64,000 bases of DNA from Streptomyces vietnamensis. Its GTDB lineage: Bacteria > Actinomycetota > Actinomycetes > Streptomycetales > Streptomycetaceae. The first letter of the stretch is position 1; each line of letters opens with the position of its first letter. Under the pieces are notes generated by a model. It was not told where the DNA came from. It saw only the letters and a list, made by a program, of their open reading frames with translations, and did not search any database. This document shows positions 15,392 through 24,662 of this stretch, one piece after another. The stretch spans positions 1,889,001 to 1,953,000 of the forward strand of contig NZ_CP010407.1 in NCBI RefSeq assembly GCF_000830005.1, in the 5' to 3' direction. The position numbers were made by a program, and so were the translations under genes.

Positions 15392-16316
15392 GCTCCCGCA
15401 CCGCCCCCACGAGCTCCGGCGGCTCGACCACCTCGAAGTCGAAGCCCATGAACATCACGTGAAACACCATCACGTCCAGGCTGCGCGCCCCCGTCCGCAG
15501 CAGACAGGCGTTCTCGCCGTCCGCCGTCAGGACCCCGTCCAGCGGACCGACGACGGCGGCCGCCTCGGCGAGCGGGACGAAGAGCCGGACCGTCGCCTCC
15601 GTCGCATAGGCCGTACCGGACACGCCCTTCGCCACATAGGCGGCCAGGTCGTCGGCGGGCGGCTCGCGGGGCGGGAAGCGGGGGCCGTGCGGGGGCTTCG
15701 GCTCGATGCGGTCGACCCGGAACGTCCGCCAGTCGTCCCGGTCCAGGTCCCAGGCGACGAGATACCAGCGCCGCTCGGTGCAGACGAGCCGATGCGGTTC
15801 CACGCTCCGGCGGGTCGCGGTGCCGCCGTGGTCGCGGTAGGCGAAACGGAGCCGCTCACTGTCCCGGCAGGCGTTGGCCAACTCGGTGAGGACCGCGGGG
15901 TCGACGCGATCCCTGGGGGTACGCAGCAGGGGCACCGTGAAGGCGTTGAGCGCCCCGATCCGGCGCCGGAGCCGGCCCGGCAGCACCTGCTCCAGCTTCG
16001 CCAGGGCGCGTACGGAGCTCTCGCCGATCCCCTCCACCCCCTGCCCGGCGGCGGACCGCAGCCCCACCGCGACCGCGACGGCCTCCTCGTCGTCGAGGAG
16101 CAGCGGCGGCAGCTCGGCCCCGGCCCCGAGCTGGTACCCACCGCCCGTGCCGGGACTGGCGTGCACGGGGTAACCGAGCTCCCGCAGCCGGTCGACGTCC
16201 CGGCGCACGGTCCTCGGGGTCACCCCGAGCCGCTCGGCGAGATCGGCACCGGACCACTCGCGATGGGCCTGAAGCAACGAAAGCAGCCGCAACAGCCGCG
16301 CGGAGGTCTCCAACAT
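15348..16316 (-). CDS. WYL-domain transcriptional regulator
   Basis: A 322-residue regulator with an N-terminal DeoR-like helix-turn-helix ([30 protein letters not shown]) and a WYL ligand-sensing domain ([23 protein letters not shown]), then a WCX C-terminal extension. WYL regulators bind small molecules or nucleic acids and often control single enzymes. ATG at 16314-16316 is the first residue of the conserved fold; a longer open frame runs back into the composite repeat and is ignored. Its tail overlaps ctaD on the opposite strand. Targets are unknown. Confidence 0.92.
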   Translation of the reverse strand: MLETSARLLRLLSLLQAHREWSGADLAERLGVTPRTVRRDVDRLRELGYPVHASPGTGGGYQLGAGAELPPLLLDDEEAVAVAVGLRSAAGQGVEGIGESSVRALAKLEQVLPGRLRRRIGALNAFTVPLLRTPRDRVDPAVLTELANACRDSERLRFAYRDHGGTATRRSVEPHRLVCTERRWYLVAWDLDRDDWRTFRVDRIEPKPPHGPRFPPREPPADDLAAYVAKGVSGTAYATEATVRLFVPLAEAAAVVGPLDGVLTADGENACLLRTGARSLDVMVFHVMFMGFDFEVVEPPELVGAVRELRDRLSRSLDRSEG

Positions 16317-16390
16317 GCCCCGAGTCTGCCAGCGCCCCGCCCACCCCGTCGCGGGCGGCACCCGTCCGGGGCGGTGCGCCCCGCCGCCCC

Positions 16391-16600
16391 CCGTTGTGGG
16401 CAATCGTTCCGCTGGGGCGGAACGGGTGGGCACAACGGACCCGCGCCCCGCCGGCGCCAGAGGCTCCCGCGCCCCGACCCGCACCACGGGGTGCGCCGCG
16501 CGGTCGGTGCGGGTCCAGGCGCGGAACGCCTAGGCCCGGCTGGGGGCACCGTCCCGTGTGCCCACCCGTCCCGCCCCAGCGGGACGATTGCCCACACGGG
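16391..16600 (+). repeat. BIME-like composite hairpin repeat, copy A (T-type then C-type)
   Basis: Three hairpins fill 210 bp. Hairpin 1 has outer stem CCGTTGTG/CACAACGG (16391-16398/16431-16438), a 7/7 internal loop GGCAATC/GGGTGGG and inner stem GTTCCGC/GCGGAAC with loop TGGG. The central hairpin (16468-16485/16505-16522) has an imperfect 18-bp stem around ACCCGCACC/GGTGCGGGT. Hairpin 2 is the inverted relative with outer stem CCCGTGTG/CACACGGG (16553-16560/16593-16600) and inner stem GTCCCGC/GCGGGAC. It lies downstream of the leftward glycosyltransferase and upstream of the WYL gene. The flanks 16601-16820 are low-complexity GC-rich with degenerate pieces of the same sequence and no gene. 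Confidence 0.88.
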
Positions 16601-16820
16601 GGGCGGCGAAGGGCACCGCCCAGCCCGGGCGCAGGCACACGGCAGCGGAGCGACGCCCAGCCGGGCGCGGGTCACACGGGCGCGGGCGCAGCCCGCGCGG
16701 GCGGGGGCGAGGCCCCAGGCGGGGGCGAGGCCCCAGGCGGGCGCGGGGCCCCGGGCGGGGGGCGACGCCCAAGCGGGTGCAAGCCCCGTGGGTGGGTGTG
16801 TCAGCGCGCCGCGCCCCCCG

Positions 16821-18095
16821 TCAGCGGAGGCGGCGGACGAGGCGGCCCGCTCTCGCCTTCTCGGCGTAGACCGCGTCGATCACCCGGCCCACCGCCCGGT
16901 GAAGCCGGGCCCGCCCGGGAGCGTGCACCCGCCGCCCCGCGCCCCCCGCGACCAGCTCCGACCACAGCGCCTCGTGTCGCGCGGCGATCCGTGACGGGTC
17001 GAAGCGTTCGGAGGCGGTGAGGGCCGCGCGCCCGGCCTTGGCGCGGAGTTCCTCGGACTCGACGTACGCGCGCAGGGCCGCCGCGACGGCCGCCACGTCG
17101 TCGACCGGTACGAGCCGCCCGTCGACCCCGTCCTCGATGATCTCGCGCGGCCCGTGGGGGCAGTCGGTGGAGACCACCGGCAGTCCGCACCGCATCGCCT
17201 CGACGATGGTCATGCCGAAGGACTCCCGCTGCGAGGTCACCGCGGCGATCGAGCCCTTGGCCCACTCGGGTTCCATCGGGGTGACGGTCCCCATGAGGAA
17301 GACCTGCTCGCCGAGCCCGAGGTCCTTGATCTGCCGGGTCAGCGCGCCCTTGAGGTCCTGGACGGCGTCGCCGGAGCCGTAGATCCGCAGCTTCCAGTCG
17401 GGATGGTCGGCGGCCACGGACGCGAAGGCGTCGATCAGCACGTCGTACCGCTTGACCCGGGTGAGCCGGCCCGCCGCGACGACGGTCCTCGCCGCGGGGT
17501 CGGCGGGCGGCACGGCGGGCGCGGGCACGCTGTTGGGCACGGCCTCGATCCGTACGCCGGGCAGGCGGAGCTTCCGGTAGGCGCGGGCGTCGGCCTCGGT
17601 GACCGTGGTGACGGCGTCGAGGAGCGCGTACTCGTGGCCGATGTCGCGGCGCAGCCGGTAGCTGTGGCCGTCGAGGATCAGGTGCTCCTGGCCGACGAGG
17701 ACCGGCCCCCTCCGGGCCTGCCGGGCGAGCTGCACGTTGAGTCCGGGGCGGGTGGCGACGAGGACGTCGGCCTCCACCCCGCGGAGGTACTCCCCGATCC
17801 GGGCGTCGGTGAGCGCGCTGTACTGCTTCCAGCGGCCGTCGCCCCGCGGGAAGACCTCGGCGGGGCGGTGGAAGTCGGGGTGGTCGCCGTCGTATCCGGG
17901 GCTGTCCTTGCGCAGGTCGACGAGGTGGCGCAGGGTCACCCCCGCCGGCAGGCCGAGGCGTGGACGGTCACGGTGGCGGAACACCGAGACGATCTCGACC
18001 TCGTGGCGTTCCGCCAGTTCCTCGGCGAGCGTGAACGTGGTCCGGATCGTGCCGCCGTAGTGGTAGCCGTTGTGGAGCAGAAAGGAGATACGCAT
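16821..18095 (-). CDS. Glycosyltransferase family 4
   Basis: A 424-residue GT-B enzyme. The N-terminal acceptor domain begins MRISFLLHNGYHYGGTIRTT. The C-terminal nucleotide-sugar domain shows AAGRLTRVKRYDVLIDAFA, the E-x7-E motif RESFGMTIVEAMRCGLPVV, and IIEDGVDGRLVPVDD. It transfers a sugar from a nucleotide-sugar donor to a cell-surface glycan or small-molecule acceptor. No membrane helix is seen, only a basic C-terminus (KARAGRLVRRLR) that could bind the membrane. Transcribed alone toward composite repeat A. The sugar and acceptor cannot be read from sequence. Confidence 0.92.
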   Translation of the reverse strand: MRISFLLHNGYHYGGTIRTTFTLAEELAERHEVEIVSVFRHRDRPRLGLPAGVTLRHLVDLRKDSPGYDGDHPDFHRPAEVFPRGDGRWKQYSALTDARIGEYLRGVEADVLVATRPGLNVQLARQARRGPVLVGQEHLILDGHSYRLRRDIGHEYALLDAVTTVTEADARAYRKLRLPGVRIEAVPNSVPAPAVPPADPAARTVVAAGRLTRVKRYDVLIDAFASVAADHPDWKLRIYGSGDAVQDLKGALTRQIKDLGLGEQVFLMGTVTPMEPEWAKGSIAAVTSQRESFGMTIVEAMRCGLPVVSTDCPHGPREIIEDGVDGRLVPVDDVAAVAAALRAYVESEELRAKAGRAALTASERFDPSRIAARHEALWSELVAGGAGRRVHAPGRARLHRAVGRVIDAVYAEKARAGRLVRRLR

Positions 18096-18178
18096 CGCGC
18101 TGCCGGTTCCCCCCGGTCAGTCAGTCATTCATTCGGTCGGTCGGTGCTCGACTGTACTGCCGATGCAGAGGCGCTCGT

Positions 18179-19471
18179 TCACGGGCGGTAGCCGAGCTGG
18201 GGGACGGTCGCGCAGTTCTTCGCCATGTCGCCCTGGCTCACCCAGCCCCGCCCGTCCTCCCAACGGGCCACGGACAGACAGGTGTTCCGGGTCGCGGGCG
18301 GCCGCGCCAGGTGCTCGAACCGTACGGGGAGGAGGAGCCCGCGCGCGGTGTACGGCTCCGGACGGTTCATGTACTCCTCGACGCAGCTCCGGGTGAGCGC
18401 GCCCCGGGCGAGGCAGGAGCGGGCCGCGTCGGTGAACCACATCGCCGCCGCCCATCCTTCCAACTGCCATTGCGACAGGGCCCGGCCGCCCATCGCCGTA
18501 CGGAACTCGCGGACCGCCGGCTGCCCGGTGTCCTCGTAGTTCCGGCTGGAGCCCGTCACCCACAGCGAGGCCCGACAGCCGGGGGCGCGGGCGTAGTCGC
18601 GGGAGACGGCCGAGGACCAGTTCTGCACGTTGGTCACCTTGGCGTCGACCCGGACCCCGAGCGTCTCCATCGCCTCGCACAGGCGCACGTTGCCGTGGGT
18701 GTCCATCGCGTCGAAGACGAGGTCGACGTGTTCGGCCCGCAGGTCGGCGGCGACCGCGCGGAAGTTGGGCAGGGCGAAGTCGACCTGTTCCTCGACGACC
18801 CGGTAGCCCTCGGTGCGGAGGCCGCGGGCGACGAGCCGGGCGTAGGCGGCGGAGGCGGCCTGGTTGTAGGAGACGACGGCGGCGGTCCGCGCGCCGAGCT
18901 TCTCGCGGAACCAGTGGTAGACCTCGGTCCCGCCGTACAGTGTGCCGCCCCAGCCGGGTGCGCGGCCGGTGCGCGGGGCGGAGCTGCCGTAGATGCCGTA
19001 GAGGTGCGGATAGGTGTCGTAGGCGGGGGTGAGGGGCTGGCCGCCGATGTCGGGGACTCCGGCCCGGGCGACGAGGGGTGCGCCCGCGTAGTTCAGGGCG
19101 GTGGTGGCCACGAGGGCGAAGACGCCGCGTTCGTCGATCAGCCGGTGCACGCACGCGTTGTTGCCGACGCCGCTGCCGCCGTCGTCGCAGGTCTCGACCT
19201 CGATCCGGCGTCCGTCGAGGCCACCGCGCGCGTTGAGGGCGTCGAACCAGGCGCGGGCTCCGTCGCGCGGGCCGGTGAAGGTCTCTCCGCCGACCGGGCT
19301 GGTGGTGCTGGTGATGATCCCGACGCGGAGCGGCTCACCGCCGGAGGGGTTGACGGTGGGCCGCGTTTCGAAGGCGCGTTCCGGGAGCCGGCTGCCGCAT
19401 CCCGTGAGGAGGGCGAGCAGCACGGCCAGGAGCAGCGCCGTGACCGTCTCAGCAGCCCTGGACGGTGACAC
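18179..19471 (-). CDS. Branched-chain-amino-acid-type ABC substrate-binding lipoprotein
   Basis: A 430-residue protein starting at GTG (19469-19471) with a hydrophobic signal ending in the lipobox LTGC, then a type 1 periplasmic fold of the LivJ/Peripla_BP_6 family (EPLRVGIITSTTSPVGGETF, FDALNARGGLDGRRIEVETCDDG). Several Cys (C-ETCDDG, NNACVHRL, VRLCEAM, ARSCLARG) may form disulfides. It is divergent from the fused permease/ATPase genes at 20472-23875, so it is very likely their receptor. The start overlaps the end of the preceding lipoprotein gene by 23 bp. The ligand is unknown. Confidence 0.9.
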   Translation of the reverse strand: MSPSRAAETVTALLLAVLLALLTGCGSRLPERAFETRPTVNPSGGEPLRVGIITSTTSPVGGETFTGPRDGARAWFDALNARGGLDGRRIEVETCDDGGSGVGNNACVHRLIDERGVFALVATTALNYAGAPLVARAGVPDIGGQPLTPAYDTYPHLYGIYGSSAPRTGRAPGWGGTLYGGTEVYHWFREKLGARTAAVVSYNQAASAAYARLVARGLRTEGYRVVEEQVDFALPNFRAVAADLRAEHVDLVFDAMDTHGNVRLCEAMETLGVRVDAKVTNVQNWSSAVSRDYARAPGCRASLWVTGSSRNYEDTGQPAVREFRTAMGGRALSQWQLEGWAAAMWFTDAARSCLARGALTRSCVEEYMNRPEPYTARGLLLPVRFEHLARPPATRNTCLSVARWEDGRGWVSQGDMAKNCATVPQLGYRP

Positions 19472-19955
19472 CGCTCAGCTCGACCAGCCCGCACAGGGTC
19501 TTCACGGAGACCTTCCAGGTGCCGTTCTGGAGGATGGAGGTGCCCTTGGAGCCGGGCAGGGCAGGGGACCCGCCGACCAGCAGGTCGTAGGTGACGTTCG
19601 CGCCGGTGGCCGAGGTGAACTCGATGCCGGTGACCTTCGCAGAGGTCATGGCCGCGTTCTTGTCGCCGGCGAAGGCGCCGAGCACCGGCCGCATCTGCTC
19701 CCCGTTCTCCAGGAGCTTCACCTTCTCGGCGACGGGGGTCTTCGGGTCGAAGAACGCCGTCCAGTTCTTGGTGATCTGGGCCTTGGCGGCGACCGGATCG
19801 GTGGGGGCGGTCACCGGCGGGGAGGAGGAGGCCGTGCCGCCGGTCTTCCCGCCGTTGTCGTCGGAGCAGCTCGCAAGGGCGGGCGCCAGGGCGAGGACGG
19901 CGACGGCCCCGAGGACCGCGAGACGGGAGCGTCCACCGCGTCGTTCGACGAGCAT
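19449..19955 (-). CDS. Small conserved lipoprotein of unknown function
   Basis: About 168 residues with a signal peptide and lipobox LASC, a Thr/Pro/Ser linker, then a compact domain (NWTAFFDPKTPVAEKVKLLENGEQMRP, AKVTGIEFTSATGANVTYDLL) ending LCGLVELSGVTVQGC. The arrangement resembles the low-molecular-weight lipoprotein antigens of actinobacteria (nuclear-transport-factor-2-like fold), but I cannot name it. ATG 19955 is used; GTG 19964 or 19967 are possible. It precedes and overlaps the binding-protein gene and may be an accessory of that transporter. Confidence 0.75.
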   Translation of the reverse strand: MLVERRGGRSRLAVLGAVAVLALAPALASCSDDNGGKTGGTASSSPPVTAPTDPVAAKAQITKNWTAFFDPKTPVAEKVKLLENGEQMRPVLGAFAGDKNAAMTSAKVTGIEFTSATGANVTYDLLVGGSPALPGSKGTSILQNGTWKVSVKTLCGLVELSGVTVQGC

Positions 19956-20082
19956 CTGCCTCACCACCGGGTGTCCCGCGCGTCCAGAGCCAGCCCGGAG
20001 CGGCTGGTGTTACCAGGGTGGGACGGATCGGGGCATAGTGCAAGGAAAGAGACAACAAGGGGAGGGGACGAGGGAGGCCTGC

Positions 20083-20484
20083 GTGCCGACATCGCGGTTC
20101 CTGCTGTGGAGCGGTCTCGCGGCGGCCGCCGGGGGCGCGGTGCTCTGTGCGCTCGGCTGGTACGGGATCTCCGGCGAGCGCTTCGCGGAGCGCCAGCTGC
20201 CCTATCTGGCCTCGTGCACGGTGCCGGGAGCCGCGCTGCTCGTGGCGGGCGCGGTCCTGGTCGGGGCGGCGGCGCTGCTTCCCGTACGCCCTCCGGAACC
20301 GCGCCGCCCCGCCGACGCGGAGGAGCCTCCCCCGCCCTCCTCGGAAGGCCCCCTCCTGCGGGTCCCGGGCGGGACCCTGGCGCACCGCCCGGACTGTCCG
20401 CTGGTGGCGGGCAAGGAGGAGGCCGTGGAGGCGGGGGACGCGGAGCTCGCGCCCTGCCCGGTGTGTGAGCCGTGGCCTCCCTGA
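20083..20484 (+). CDS. Small membrane protein with C-terminal zinc-ribbon-like motif
   Basis: 133 residues from GTG 20083 (GGGAGG 6 nt upstream). Two hydrophobic helices (WSGLAAAAGGAVLCALGWYG and a second around ALLVAGAVLVGAAALLP) are followed by a Pro/Glu linker and AHRPDCPLVAGKEE...APCPVCEP, a His/Cys-rich end that could bind zinc. It overlaps the start of the fused transporter gene by 13 bp, so the two are probably co-translated. No function recognised. Confidence 0.75.
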   Translation: MPTSRFLLWSGLAAAAGGAVLCALGWYGISGERFAERQLPYLASCTVPGAALLVAGAVLVGAAALLPVRPPEPRRPADAEEPPPPSSEGPLLRVPGGTLAHRPDCPLVAGKEEAVEAGDAELAPCPVCEPWPP

Positions 20485-23219
20485 CGTACGAACTGACCCT
20501 CGCCGGCCTCGCGGTCGGCAGTGCCGCCGCGCTCACCGGCATCGGACTGGTCGTCACCTACCGGGCGACGGGCGTGCTGAACCTGGCGCACGGGGCCGTC
20601 GCCATGGTCTGCGCGTACGTGCTCCGCCAGCTGGTGGTCGGCTGGGGCTGGCCGCTGCCCCTGGGCGCCCTGGTCACGCTGCTGCTGATCGCCCCCGGCA
20701 TCGGACTGGCCCTCGACCGGGGCGTCTTCCGCCCCTTGGCGCTGCGCGGCTCGAACCCGGCGCAGACCCTGGTGGCGACGATCGGCGTCTTCGTCCTCCT
20801 GGTGGGCGGGGCGGTGCTGCTGTGGGGCCCGGGGGCGCGGGACGACGCGCCGGTGCTCCTCGGCGACGATCCGTGGGCACAGCTCGCGGCGGTGATCGCG
20901 CTCGCCTGCCTGGTGGGGGCGGTGACCCGGTGGACACGGTTCGGCCGGGAGCTGAGGGCGGTCGTGGACAACCGCCCGCTCGCCGTCCTGGCGGGGATCG
21001 ACGCGGACCGGGTCGCGGCGGCGGGCTGGGCGTTCGGCTCGTTCACGGCCGGGCTCACGGGCGTGCTGCTCGCCCCGTACGTACGGCTCGACCCGTACGG
21101 GATGCCGCTGCTCGTGGTGGAGGTCATCGCGGTCGCCGTGATCGCGAGGATGAGGTCGCTGCCGATCGCGGTGGGTGCGGCACTCGCGATCGGGGTGGCC
21201 CAGGCGCAGCTGACCCGGCTGCACCCGGAGGGCTGGGCGGGACCGCTGCTGCAGGCCGTCGGGGCGAACCTGTTCGTGGTGGCGCTCCTGGTGGCGGCGC
21301 TGGTCCTGCCGGGGGTGGGCGGCAAGGGCCGGGACGCCCTGCCGCCGCCGACACGCGCCACGAGGGTGCCCACGGCCCTGTGGCTGGTCGTAGGCGTCCT
21401 GCTCCTCCTCCCCCTGGGCCTCGCGGGCTCCGACCTGCACACGGCGGTCCAGGTCCCGGCGCTCGCCGTGATCCTGCTGTCCCTCGTCGTGGTGGCGGGC
21501 CGGGGCGGCCAGATCGCGCTGGGCCAGGCGGCGTACGCGGGCCTGGGCGCCCTGTTCACGGCGCTGCTCGCGGCGGCCGGGGTCCCCACGCTCCCGGCCC
21601 TCGGCCTCGCGGTGCCGATGGTGGCGGCCACGGGCCTGGTGACGGGCCGGCCGGCGATCCGGCGGCACGGCCTGGCGCTCGCCCTGGCGACCCTCGCCGT
21701 GGGGGTGGCGGTGAGCCGCTTCGTCCTCACCCAGCCGTACGCGACGGCGGGCGTGGCCCTGGGCCGTCCGGCGGGCTTCTCCGACGACCGCGCCTACTAC
21801 GCCCTGGAGCTGGTCGTCCTGGCCGGCTGCCTCGCCCTGGTGGCGGCCCTCCGCCGGGGCCGCACGGGCCGCGCGCTCGCCGCCCTGCGGGACCACGAAC
21901 CGGGCGCCGAGGCGGCGGGCGTCCCGGTGCCGCGCCTCAAGCTCCTCGCCTTCGTCCTGGGCGCGGCCCTGGCGGCCCTCGGCGGCGGGCTCCTCGGCAT
22001 GGGCCTGCGCGCCTTCGACCCGGAGCAGTACGACCCGGTCCGCGGCCTGCTCTGGTTCGCGGCGGTCCTGGTCCTGGGCGCGGACAGCCTCCTCACCCCC
22101 CTGGCCGCCGCGGCCCTCCTGACCACCCTGGACGCGGGCCCCCAGGCGGGCACGGCAGCGGCCCTGATCGGCCTCCTGGCAACCCTGACGGGCCGGATCC
22201 CCCCACTGACGAACCTCCTGCCGCCGAGCGGCCGAACCACCACGACGACCACCGGGGGCGAAGCGGGGGCCGCCGCCACCCGAGGCGCGGCGACCGCAGA
22301 AGCCGGGGGCGTCCCCTCGCACGCCCCACCGGCCGAGGCCGGTCCGGCCGAAGGCCGACTGCACGCCCACGGCCCGCCGGCCGCCGACGGCGCGAAACCC
22401 CTCACAGGAAGACCCGCACCCCTCTCGACCACCCGCACGGGCGGCGCGGGTGGGAACCCCAGTCCGGCCGAAGGCCGGACGCACCCCCACGGCCCGCCGC
22501 CCGCCGTCGGCGCCCGGCCGCCGACGGCAGGACCCGCACCCGGCACGGGACCCGCACCGCCCCGCACGGGCCTGTACGCGCACGACCTCACCCTCACCTA
22601 CCCCGGCGGGGTCACCGCCCTCTCGCACGTCACGCTCGGCCTCGCCCCCGCCCGCGTCACCGCCCTCGTCGGTCCCAACGGCGCCGGCAAGAGCACCCTC
22701 TTCGACTGTCTCGCCGGGACCCTCCGCCCCCGCCGCGGTCAGGGCCGGATCACGCTCGACGGCGCCGACATCACCTCCCGGCCCGCCCATGCCCGGACAC
22801 GCCTCGGCATCGCCCGGACCTTCCAGCAGCTCGCCGTCTTCCCGTCGCTCACCGTCGAGGAGAACGTCCGCCTCGGCGAGGAGCAGGGCGGCGGACGGGG
22901 CGACCCGGCCGCCGTGGAGCGGAGCCTGCGGCTGCTCGGGCTCGCCGGGCCCGTACGGCACCGGGCGGCGGCGGACCTGCCCACCGGGACCCTGCGCCGG
23001 GTGGAGCTGGCCCGCGCGCTGGCGGGGCGCCCGCACACGCTCCTGCTCGACGAACCGGCCGCAGGGCTCGACGCCGCCGAGACCGCCGCGCTCGCAAGGA
23101 TCCTGGCGGCCCTCGCGGCGGACGGCCTGACCGTCCTGGTCGTCGAGCACGACCCCGACCTCGTGGCCGGGATCGCGCACACGGTGCACACCATGGAGGG
23201 AGGACGGATCCTGTCGTGA
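20472..23219 (+). CDS. Fused LivH-LivM-LivG branched-chain-type ABC transporter
   Basis: A 915-residue single chain combining three usually separate subunits. The LivH-type permease (about 1-290, VTYRATGVLNLAHGAVAM) is followed by the LivM-type permease (about 297-578, GRGGQIALGQAAYAGLGAL), a low-complexity Pro/Ala/Gly linker (about 580-695) with internal repeats, and a LivG-type ATPase (about 697-915). The ATPase Walker A is GPNGAGKST (about 734), Walker B is LLLDEPAAGLD, and the switch His is in VVEHDPDLV. The ABC signature is degenerate: LPTGTLRRVELARAL, where LSxGQ would be expected. GTG start at 20472. It overlaps the LivF gene by GTGA. Likely imports an amino acid or related solute delivered by the divergently encoded lipoprotein. 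Confidence 0.92.
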   Translation: MASLTYELTLAGLAVGSAAALTGIGLVVTYRATGVLNLAHGAVAMVCAYVLRQLVVGWGWPLPLGALVTLLLIAPGIGLALDRGVFRPLALRGSNPAQTLVATIGVFVLLVGGAVLLWGPGARDDAPVLLGDDPWAQLAAVIALACLVGAVTRWTRFGRELRAVVDNRPLAVLAGIDADRVAAAGWAFGSFTAGLTGVLLAPYVRLDPYGMPLLVVEVIAVAVIARMRSLPIAVGAALAIGVAQAQLTRLHPEGWAGPLLQAVGANLFVVALLVAALVLPGVGGKGRDALPPPTRATRVPTALWLVVGVLLLLPLGLAGSDLHTAVQVPALAVILLSLVVVAGRGGQIALGQAAYAGLGALFTALLAAAGVPTLPALGLAVPMVAATGLVTGRPAIRRHGLALALATLAVGVAVSRFVLTQPYATAGVALGRPAGFSDDRAYYALELVVLAGCLALVAALRRGRTGRALAALRDHEPGAEAAGVPVPRLKLLAFVLGAALAALGGGLLGMGLRAFDPEQYDPVRGLLWFAAVLVLGADSLLTPLAAAALLTTLDAGPQAGTAAALIGLLATLTGRIPPLTNLLPPSGRTTTTTTGGEAGAAATRGAATAEAGGVPSHAPPAEAGPAEGRLHAHGPPAADGAKPLTGRPAPLSTTRTGGAGGNPSPAEGRTHPHGPPPAVGARPPTAGPAPGTGPAPPRTGLYAHDLTLTYPGGVTALSHVTLGLAPARVTALVGPNGAGKSTLFDCLAGTLRPRRGQGRITLDGADITSRPAHARTRLGIARTFQQLAVFPSLTVEENVRLGEEQGGGRGDPAAVERSLRLLGLAGPVRHRAAADLPTGTLRRVELARALAGRPHTLLLDEPAAGLDAAETAALARILAALAADGLTVLVVEHDPDLVAGIAHTVHTMEGGRILS

Positions 23220-23875
23220 GCGTCGAGATCGCCCTGCGCGCCACCCGGGTCCGCTACGGCCCCCTGGAGGCCCTGCACGGCCTCGACCTGCCCGTGCCGG
23301 CCGGGACGGTGACCGTTCTCCTGGGCCGCAACGGCGCGGGCCGGACGACCGCCCTGCGCGCCCTCGCCGGCACGGTGGGCCTGTCGGCGGGCCGGGTCGA
23401 GTGGCGCGGGACCGACGTGACGCGACTGTCGGCGCACGCGCGGGCGCGCCGCGGGCTGTGCTTCGTACCGGATCTGCGGGCGGTGTACGCGGGCCTCACC
23501 GTCGCCGAGAACCTCGCGCTCGCCGCGCCCGGGGCCGACGCGACCGAGGCCACCGCCCCGTACCCGGAACTGGTCCCCCTCCTGCCCCGGACCGCCGGGA
23601 CCCTGTCCGGCGGGGAGCGCCGGATGCTGGCGGTCTCCCGCGCGCTCCTGGCGCCACGCGCGCGCGTGGTGCTCGTCGACGAGCCCTCGCTCGGCATGGC
23701 CCCGCCGGTCGCGGCCCGTACGTACCGGATGCTCGCGGCACTGGCCGTGGAACGCGGGGCGGCCGTGGTCCTGGCCGAGCAGCGCGTACCGGACGGGCTG
23801 CCGCCCGGCACGCTCGTGCACGAACTGCGGCGCGGCTCCCGCGCGTCGAGCGGGGAGCCGGCCGAGTACCGCTGA
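23216..23875 (+). CDS. LivF-type ABC ATPase with Walker A Lys replaced by Arg
   Basis: A 219-residue ATPase of the LivF family. Walker A reads GRNGAGRTTAL, with Arg where the catalytic Lys normally is. The signature LSGGERRMLAVSRALL and Walker B VVLVDEPSLGMAP are intact. The frame overlaps the fused LivHMG gene by GTGA. Combined with the degenerate signature of the LivG domain, this predicts one normal and one degenerate nucleotide site in the ATPase dimer. The protein is slightly shorter than typical LivF (about 235). Confidence 0.9.
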   Translation: MSVEIALRATRVRYGPLEALHGLDLPVPAGTVTVLLGRNGAGRTTALRALAGTVGLSAGRVEWRGTDVTRLSAHARARRGLCFVPDLRAVYAGLTVAENLALAAPGADATEATAPYPELVPLLPRTAGTLSGGERRMLAVSRALLAPRARVVLVDEPSLGMAPPVAARTYRMLAALAVERGAAVVLAEQRVPDGLPPGTLVHELRRGSRASSGEPAEYR

Positions 23876-23878
23876 CCC

Positions 23879-24424
<546 letters not shown>

Positions 24425-24662
24425 CTAGGCAGCCCCCCGGCGCCCCCGGCCCGTGCCGCGCGGAACAGTGTTCACATCCCACCCGGTCGGAGTCACGCCC
24501 CGGGACGGCCCCGGACGACTCCGGACGGCCCCGGCCGCACGGGCCGGTGGCAAGTTGCCTCGCTTCCACGCGTGACCCCGGCCGAGGCTGACCCGTTGAA
24601 CTCGGCATGAGGCGCCCGGGAACGGCCCGGCGTCCCCCCGTACCGAGTCCAGGGAGCCCCCC

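Noticed and set aside
16317..16820. Coding potential within the composite repeats and their flanks
   Set aside because: Open frames exist on all strands only because the DNA is GC-rich; they consist of Arg/Pro/Gly/Ala low complexity and repeat in all four copies.
18117..18150. Tetranucleotide-like runs (GTCA, TTCA, GGTC) between glycosyltransferase and binding-protein genes
   Set aside because: Too short and irregular to call a microsatellite or regulatory site.
20202..23189. A 995-codon leftward open frame opposite the fused transporter
   Set aside because: Composition (Arg/Gly/Gln-rich, no domains) is that of an antisense shadow in GC-rich DNA; the plus-strand product is clearly homologous to LivHMG.
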